Positions 13,583-16,622 of a stretch of 16,622 nt of DNA are shown in pieces. The translations under genes and the position numbers were made by a program. Numbering within the stretch: position 1 is the first letter of the stretch; every line of letters starts with the position of its first letter. The notes below the pieces were generated by a model. It made no database searches and was not told the origin of the DNA. It saw only the letters and a program-made list of their open reading frames with translations. Source of the stretch: Fen-1258 sp027348115 (lineage in GTDB: Bacteria > Bacteroidota > Ignavibacteria > Ignavibacteriales > Melioribacteraceae); contig DAIEQA010000297.1 in the NCBI GenBank assembly GCA_027348115.1, positions 1 to 16,622 on the forward strand. The letters are read 5' to 3'.

Positions 13583-14599
13583 ATGAGATATAAAAAAATA
13601 CTATTAGTCATAACAGTTGTACTCGGCGCCATTACGTATTCGTGCAGCGATATTCGGAACGATGTTACAACGCCGAGTAAGATTGGTGTTCACGGCGCAA
13701 GCGTGATGGATCAGGGTTCCACTTCCTTTCATGGTATAAAAGTAAAAGAGAGCGGATTGAACAGCTGCCGGCAATGTCATTCCGCAAATTTCAGCGGAGG
13801 TACTGCAGGCGTTAGCTGTGCTACAAGCAACTGTCATCCGGCAATCGATGTTCATCAAACCGGAATTAAGGATACAGCTTCAGCAAACTTTCATGGAAAA
13901 TTTATCGCGGCTAATAATTGGAATCTTCAATTATGTTCTTCATGTCATGGTAAAGATTACGCCGGCGGAATTGCGAGTCCTTCATGCAAAACATGCCATA
14001 CCAGTTCTGCCGGACCGGAAGCGTGCAATACATGTCACGGTGATTTCAACAATCCAAGTGTTATTGCACCGCCGAAAGACGCAGATAGAAGTTCGAACAC
14101 AAACGATCCGGGTGTAGGCGCTCATACAACACATCTTTACAACGTGAAGATAGCTCCCAATAATGTCGCTTGTACAGAATGCCATGTGATTCCTCAGAGC
14201 TACAGCTCACCGGGGCACATTAATCCCGACGGAAAAGCCAAATTAGTTTTCGGAACAATTGCGAATTCCGGAGTATCAAACGCATCGTACGATTATACAA
14301 CAAACAAATGCTCTAACACATACTGCCACGGCAACTTTGCTTTCTCAAAGTCGTCATCTCAATATCCTTACTTCTATACTGCGGATAAAATTGAAGGCAA
14401 CAATTTCTCTCCAAAGTGGAACGAAGTTGACAGCACACAAGCGGCATGCGGGACATGTCACGGACTTCCTCCTACGGGACATGTATATTCCGATTTAACC
14501 GGATGCGCTGTTTGTCATATAGGTGTCGTTGATGAGCACGGAAAAATAATCGATAAAACAAAACACATGAACGGCAAGATCAACGTGTTTGGAAATTGA
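13583..14599 (+). CDS. Multihaem cytochrome c lipoprotein with CX4CH motifs, likely outer-surface member of the conduit
   Basis: The protein has 338 residues with seven CXXCH motifs and two CX4CH motifs (CATSNCH near 79-85 and CSNTYCH near 249-255). The second is followed by GNF and then by CGTCHGLPPTGH. This matches the CxxxxCH...CxxCH pattern described for Geobacter sulfurreducens surface cytochromes. The N-terminus is a short hydrophobic stretch ending TYSCSD, with Cys21 as a probable lipidation site. The lipobox is poor at -3 and -2, but Bacteroidota lipoproteins are often relaxed there. Acidic residues soon after the cysteine (CSDIRND) would be compatible with surface export. The protein is rich in Ser, Gly, Asn and Thr between haems, as extracellular cytochromes often are. 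It closes the second operon, 39 bases after the 14-haem gene and just before a strong terminator. The likely role is terminal electron transfer to an external acceptor. Confidence 0.84.
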   Translation: MRYKKILLVITVVLGAITYSCSDIRNDVTTPSKIGVHGASVMDQGSTSFHGIKVKESGLNSCRQCHSANFSGGTAGVSCATSNCHPAIDVHQTGIKDTASANFHGKFIAANNWNLQLCSSCHGKDYAGGIASPSCKTCHTSSAGPEACNTCHGDFNNPSVIAPPKDADRSSNTNDPGVGAHTTHLYNVKIAPNNVACTECHVIPQSYSSPGHINPDGKAKLVFGTIANSGVSNASYDYTTNKCSNTYCHGNFAFSKSSSQYPYFYTADKIEGNNFSPKWNEVDSTQAACGTCHGLPPTGHVYSDLTGCAVCHIGVVDEHGKIIDKTKHMNGKINVFGN

Positions 14600-14621
14600 A
14601 ACTAGTATAAAATCATTAAGA

Positions 14622-14657
14622 AACAAAAGAGCCCCGTTTGTGCGGGGCTTTTTTGTT
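14622..14657 (+). terminator. Strong Rho-independent terminator of the second cytochrome operon
   Basis: A GCCCCG/CGGGGC core (14631-14636 and 14643-14648) around a TTTGTG loop is followed by TTTTTT. Including A-T pairs and one G-T pair, the stem can extend to 15 bp (14622-14636 with 14643-14657). The A-rich left side and T-rich right side mean it could also work on the minus strand, but no minus-strand gene ends here. Confidence 0.9.
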
Positions 14658-14703
14658 TTGCAAAAAATGTTGACTCGTGTTTTTATCCGCAAAATTTAAT
14701 TAG

Positions 14704-14732
14704 TTGATTTATAAGAATTATTATTTTACATT
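14704..14732 (+). promoter_or_regulatory. Possible promoter of the MauE/thioredoxin gene
   Basis: TTGATT (14704-14709) and TACATT (14727-14732) are 17 bases apart. A second candidate -35, TTGACT at 14670-14675, has only TTTAAT 19 bases downstream. Because a strong terminator lies just upstream, this gene needs its own promoter, but the exact one is uncertain. The leader that follows carries a run of seven C (14758-14764). Confidence 0.3.
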
Positions 14733-14782
14733 ATTCCAGAAATAAAAATGTCTTGTTCCCCCCCATCGTATAAACATTAAAA

Positions 14783-14823
14783 TTCTTCCCGGGGTCTGCC
14801 GCGATACTGATTTTTGGGAGGAG
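14783..14823 (+). promoter_or_regulatory. Possible leader hairpin covering the ribosome site of the MauE/thioredoxin gene
   Basis: TTCTTCCC (14783-14790) can pair over all eight bases, counting G-U pairs, with GGGAGGAG (14816-14823), which is the Shine-Dalgarno of the ATG at 14826. The loop is 25 bases and itself begins with GGGG, which could instead pair with the C run at 14758-14764. Two alternative folds are therefore conceivable. No known riboswitch class is recognised. Confidence 0.2.
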
Positions 14824-14825
14824 TT

Positions 14826-15881
14826 ATGAAAAATCCTCTTGGATATATTGGTAACAACATATTACTGAATTTACTCAGAATAATTTTCGGCTCTGTATTT
14901 GTCCTTTCAGGAGTAATGAAAATCTTTAACTTTGCAGATTTTATAAAAGCGGTAAGAGATTTTGAACTGTTACCGACTTTTATAGTGCCAATATTTTCAT
15001 ACTCACTTCCTATACTAGAATTGATTCTTGGTCTAGGTCTTGTCATGAATTTCAAACCGTCTCTTATTAGTAATCTTTTAACATATTTGGTTGCAATATT
15101 TACTGCCGTAGTTGTATCAAAACTAATTGAAGGCGTACAAATAAACTGCGCTTGTTTTGGTAATCTGAACAATTCGGAAATAACTTATTCCACTGCAAAT
15201 AGAAACATTATATTATTGTGTTACGGAATATTTCTTTCTGCTTTTTATACGGCTGCTGATAAGAAAGAAATACAAAATCAGCAAACAGGCATCAGTCAAG
15301 TTTTTAAGCAGAACAAAAAAACTTTTCTTGCTGTTATTAAAAATTCATTTGCAATCGCAGTCTTTTTCTTTTTATCAATTCAAACGATTATTCTTTCCGT
15401 ACAAAACAAACAACTAAAAGAAAAATTAGATTCAATAACGGTAGATAAAAACGTTTTACAAAAAGGAGAGACAGCTAATATTTTTTCCGCTTATAATTTA
15501 TCAAGCGGCAGACAAGAAAACGTTTCTTTTACAAATAGTCCAGGTCAGAAAACTTTACTTTTTATTTTTTCTACTCATTGTTCAGCTTGTAAGATTAACT
15601 TACCCAACTGGCTGAATCTCTCAAAATATTACTTTGAAAAAAATGTGCGGGTAATCGGTATTTCGATTGACCCTGCAAATCCTACAAATGAGTATATAGA
15701 AAGTAATCATTTTAATTTCCCGGTTCTAATTGCTTACGATCCCAAATTTAAGTTTGATTATAAAGCATACATTACTCCTCAGACAATTATTGTTGATGAT
15801 AACGGATTTATAATAAAATCCTACCCAGGTATTCTTGACAATTATAGGATAAACGAAATAAAAAAAATAACATTTTTATAG
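14826..15881 (+). CDS. MauE/DoxX-type membrane protein fused to a thioredoxin-like (TlpA/redoxin) domain
   Basis: The protein has 351 residues. Residues 12-142 hold four membrane segments with a MauE/DoxX pattern: SVFVLSGVMKI at 23-33 and CACFGN (Cys108, Cys110), the CxCFG pair typical of MauE-related redox proteins. A fifth segment at about 170-192 and a short coiled stretch lead to a periplasmic thioredoxin fold at about 212-351, with CSAC (252-255) as the active-site CXXC and a cis-proline at ITPQT (Pro318). In methylamine dehydrogenase maturation, separate MauE and MauD proteins cooperate in forming disulfides. Here both activities would sit in one chain, with electrons passing between the membrane Cys pair and the CXXC. 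A TTG start at 14814 is possible, but its Shine-Dalgarno would be missing, while GGGAGGAG at 14816-14823 fits the ATG at 14826. The next gene encodes a cysteine-rich secreted protein and is the obvious substrate candidate. Confidence 0.85.
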   Translation: MKNPLGYIGNNILLNLLRIIFGSVFVLSGVMKIFNFADFIKAVRDFELLPTFIVPIFSYSLPILELILGLGLVMNFKPSLISNLLTYLVAIFTAVVVSKLIEGVQINCACFGNLNNSEITYSTANRNIILLCYGIFLSAFYTAADKKEIQNQQTGISQVFKQNKKTFLAVIKNSFAIAVFFFLSIQTIILSVQNKQLKEKLDSITVDKNVLQKGETANIFSAYNLSSGRQENVSFTNSPGQKTLLFIFSTHCSACKINLPNWLNLSKYYFEKNVRVIGISIDPANPTNEYIESNHFNFPVLIAYDPKFKFDYKAYITPQTIIVDDNGFIIKSYPGILDNYRINEIKKITFL

Positions 15882-15916
15882 CGGTTTCAATACTGACTTT
15901 TTTAGGAGGAGGAATT

Positions 15917-16622
15917 ATGTATAAACTATTTAAATATTCTACTTATATAGTAATTATATTTTCTTTAGTTGCAAGCACTATTCAAGTGGGATCTTATATG
16001 GATATTAACGGTCCAAAAGCTTGTTGTAATGAGGGAGTATGCCAGGAAGCTGATTGTCATATGGATGTAACAATTCAATATGAACCTTTGTGTTTGGATG
16101 TTACCGGCCATTGTAATGAGTGCTTGATAGCTTTACAAGATAAAAGTCTGTGCGAAACTGGTTACTATCCAGATGTTCCATGGTGTGATAGTAATGGAGT
16201 AAAATATTATTGGGGCCATATTCAAGAGACTAGAAAAATTACTTTTGACAATACTGACCCAACTGGTGGGCGTTATTCTATGGGAGGAACTTATTATTAT
16301 CCACCGGATGAAGAAGAATTCGGCTACCTAAATACTCATCAGCTTAGCGCTACAGGCGTTTTTAGAACGGGCACTCCAGGTAATTATAAATGGTGGGCAT
16401 TCAAGGAATGGAATTTCGGTAGTGGACAAAATCCCGTCAGTTACCAAATTCAAAGCGATGCAACAATTTATGCTATTTACGAAGAGTATGATCCAACTAA
16501 ATCAAGCAAAATAATTGTAGGAATTTCTCAACAATTAAACCACCAGTATGCAGAAGTAGATGTATCTGAGGCAGCAAACATTCCATTACTCGATAATTAT
16601 CCAAATCCTTTCAATCCAAGAA
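15917..16622 (+). CDS. Cysteine-rich secreted protein with a type IX sorting tail (partial, C-terminus beyond the window)
   Basis: An open frame runs from the ATG at 15917 to the window end with no stop, giving 235 residues. A strong Shine-Dalgarno (AGGAGGAGGA, 15904-15913) sits just before it and 35 bases separate it from the previous gene. Residues 1-25 form a signal peptide. Residues 36-90 contain nine cysteines, including CC at 36-37, but no CXXCH, so it is not a cytochrome. Residues 95-200 are rich in Tyr, Trp, Gly and Thr and look like a beta-rich globular domain I do not recognise. The last visible residues, PLLDNYPNPFNPR, are the opening of the C-terminal sorting domain of type IX secretion substrates common in Ignavibacteria. 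About 60-70 more residues would be expected. The mature protein is probably secreted to or attached at the cell surface, with its disulfides perhaps made by the upstream MauE/thioredoxin fusion. Confidence 0.82.
   Translation, partial: MYKLFKYSTYIVIIFSLVASTIQVGSYMDINGPKACCNEGVCQEADCHMDVTIQYEPLCLDVTGHCNECLIALQDKSLCETGYYPDVPWCDSNGVKYYWGHIQETRKITFDNTDPTGGRYSMGGTYYYPPDEEEFGYLNTHQLSATGVFRTGTPGNYKWWAFKEWNFGSGQNPVSYQIQSDATIYAIYEEYDPTKSSKIIVGISQQLNHQYAEVDVSEAANIPLLDNYPNPFNPR

Noticed and set aside
14814..14825. TTG start for the MauE/thioredoxin fusion
   Set aside because: The Shine-Dalgarno GGGAGGAG lies inside these codons and fits the ATG at 14826.
16022..16189. Haem sites in the cysteine-rich secreted protein
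   Set aside because: None of its nine cysteines forms CXXCH; CNECL lacks the histidine, and CQEADCH is a lone CX4CH-like string without other haem motifs in the protein, so I do not count it.

Overview
The window looks like a piece of chromosome from an anaerobic or facultative bacterium of the Bacteroidota/Chlorobiota side, most likely an Ignavibacteria-type organism. This is an inference. It rests on the NYPNPFNP start of a type IX secretion (Por) sorting tail at the right edge, a promoter whose -7 box fits the Bacteroidota form TAnnTTTG, moderately AT-rich DNA, and a large set of multihaem cytochromes together with an outer-membrane porin. No rRNA, tRNA, CRISPR array, transposon or integrase is visible.

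Layout. (1) 1-239, minus strand: N-terminal part of a PheA-type chorismate mutase, cut by the window edge. (2) 240-446: divergent promoter region. (3) 447-7594, plus strand: a tight six-gene operon with several ATGA stop/start overlaps, closed by a hairpin terminator at 7620-7650. It encodes a periplasmic four-cluster ferredoxin subunit, an NrfD/HybB quinone-site membrane subunit, a 13-haem cytochrome c, a haem-binding sensor histidine kinase and two response regulators whose output domains resemble the glycine-cleavage H protein. (4) 7651-7963: non-coding, with two small palindromes. (5) 7964-14599, plus strand: a 16-haem cytochrome c fused to a b-type membrane cytochrome, a 4-haem c554-type cytochrome, an outer-membrane beta-barrel, a 14-haem cytochrome, and a probable lipoprotein cytochrome with 7 CXXCH and 2 CX4CH motifs. 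A strong terminator lies at 14622-14657. (6) 14826-16622, plus strand: a MauE/DoxX-thioredoxin fusion followed by a cysteine-rich secreted protein with a type IX sorting tail, cut by the window edge. This last section looks like a separate transcription unit and reads more AT-rich.

How it may work. Sections 3 and 5 together contain parts for carrying electrons from the quinone pool to the cell exterior. There are two different quinol-oxidising modules (Fe-S/NrfD/13-haem, and 16-haem/cytochrome b), a small periplasmic cytochrome as a possible shuttle, and a porin flanked by a periplasmic and a probably lipid-anchored multihaem cytochrome, the make-up of a porin-cytochrome conduit. Counting motifs gives 54 CXXCH and 2 CX4CH in the five cytochromes, plus one of each in the kinase.

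The most unusual part is the signalling cassette inside the first operon. The kinase has a periplasmic domain with two haem motifs and a cysteine-rich insertion inside its ATP-binding domain. Neither response regulator has a DNA-binding domain. Both end in H-protein-like domains without the lipoyl lysine at its usual place, and the second regulator is tethered to the membrane. This suggests redox sensing that acts on a protein target, possibly the neighbouring quinone oxidoreductase, rather than on a promoter.
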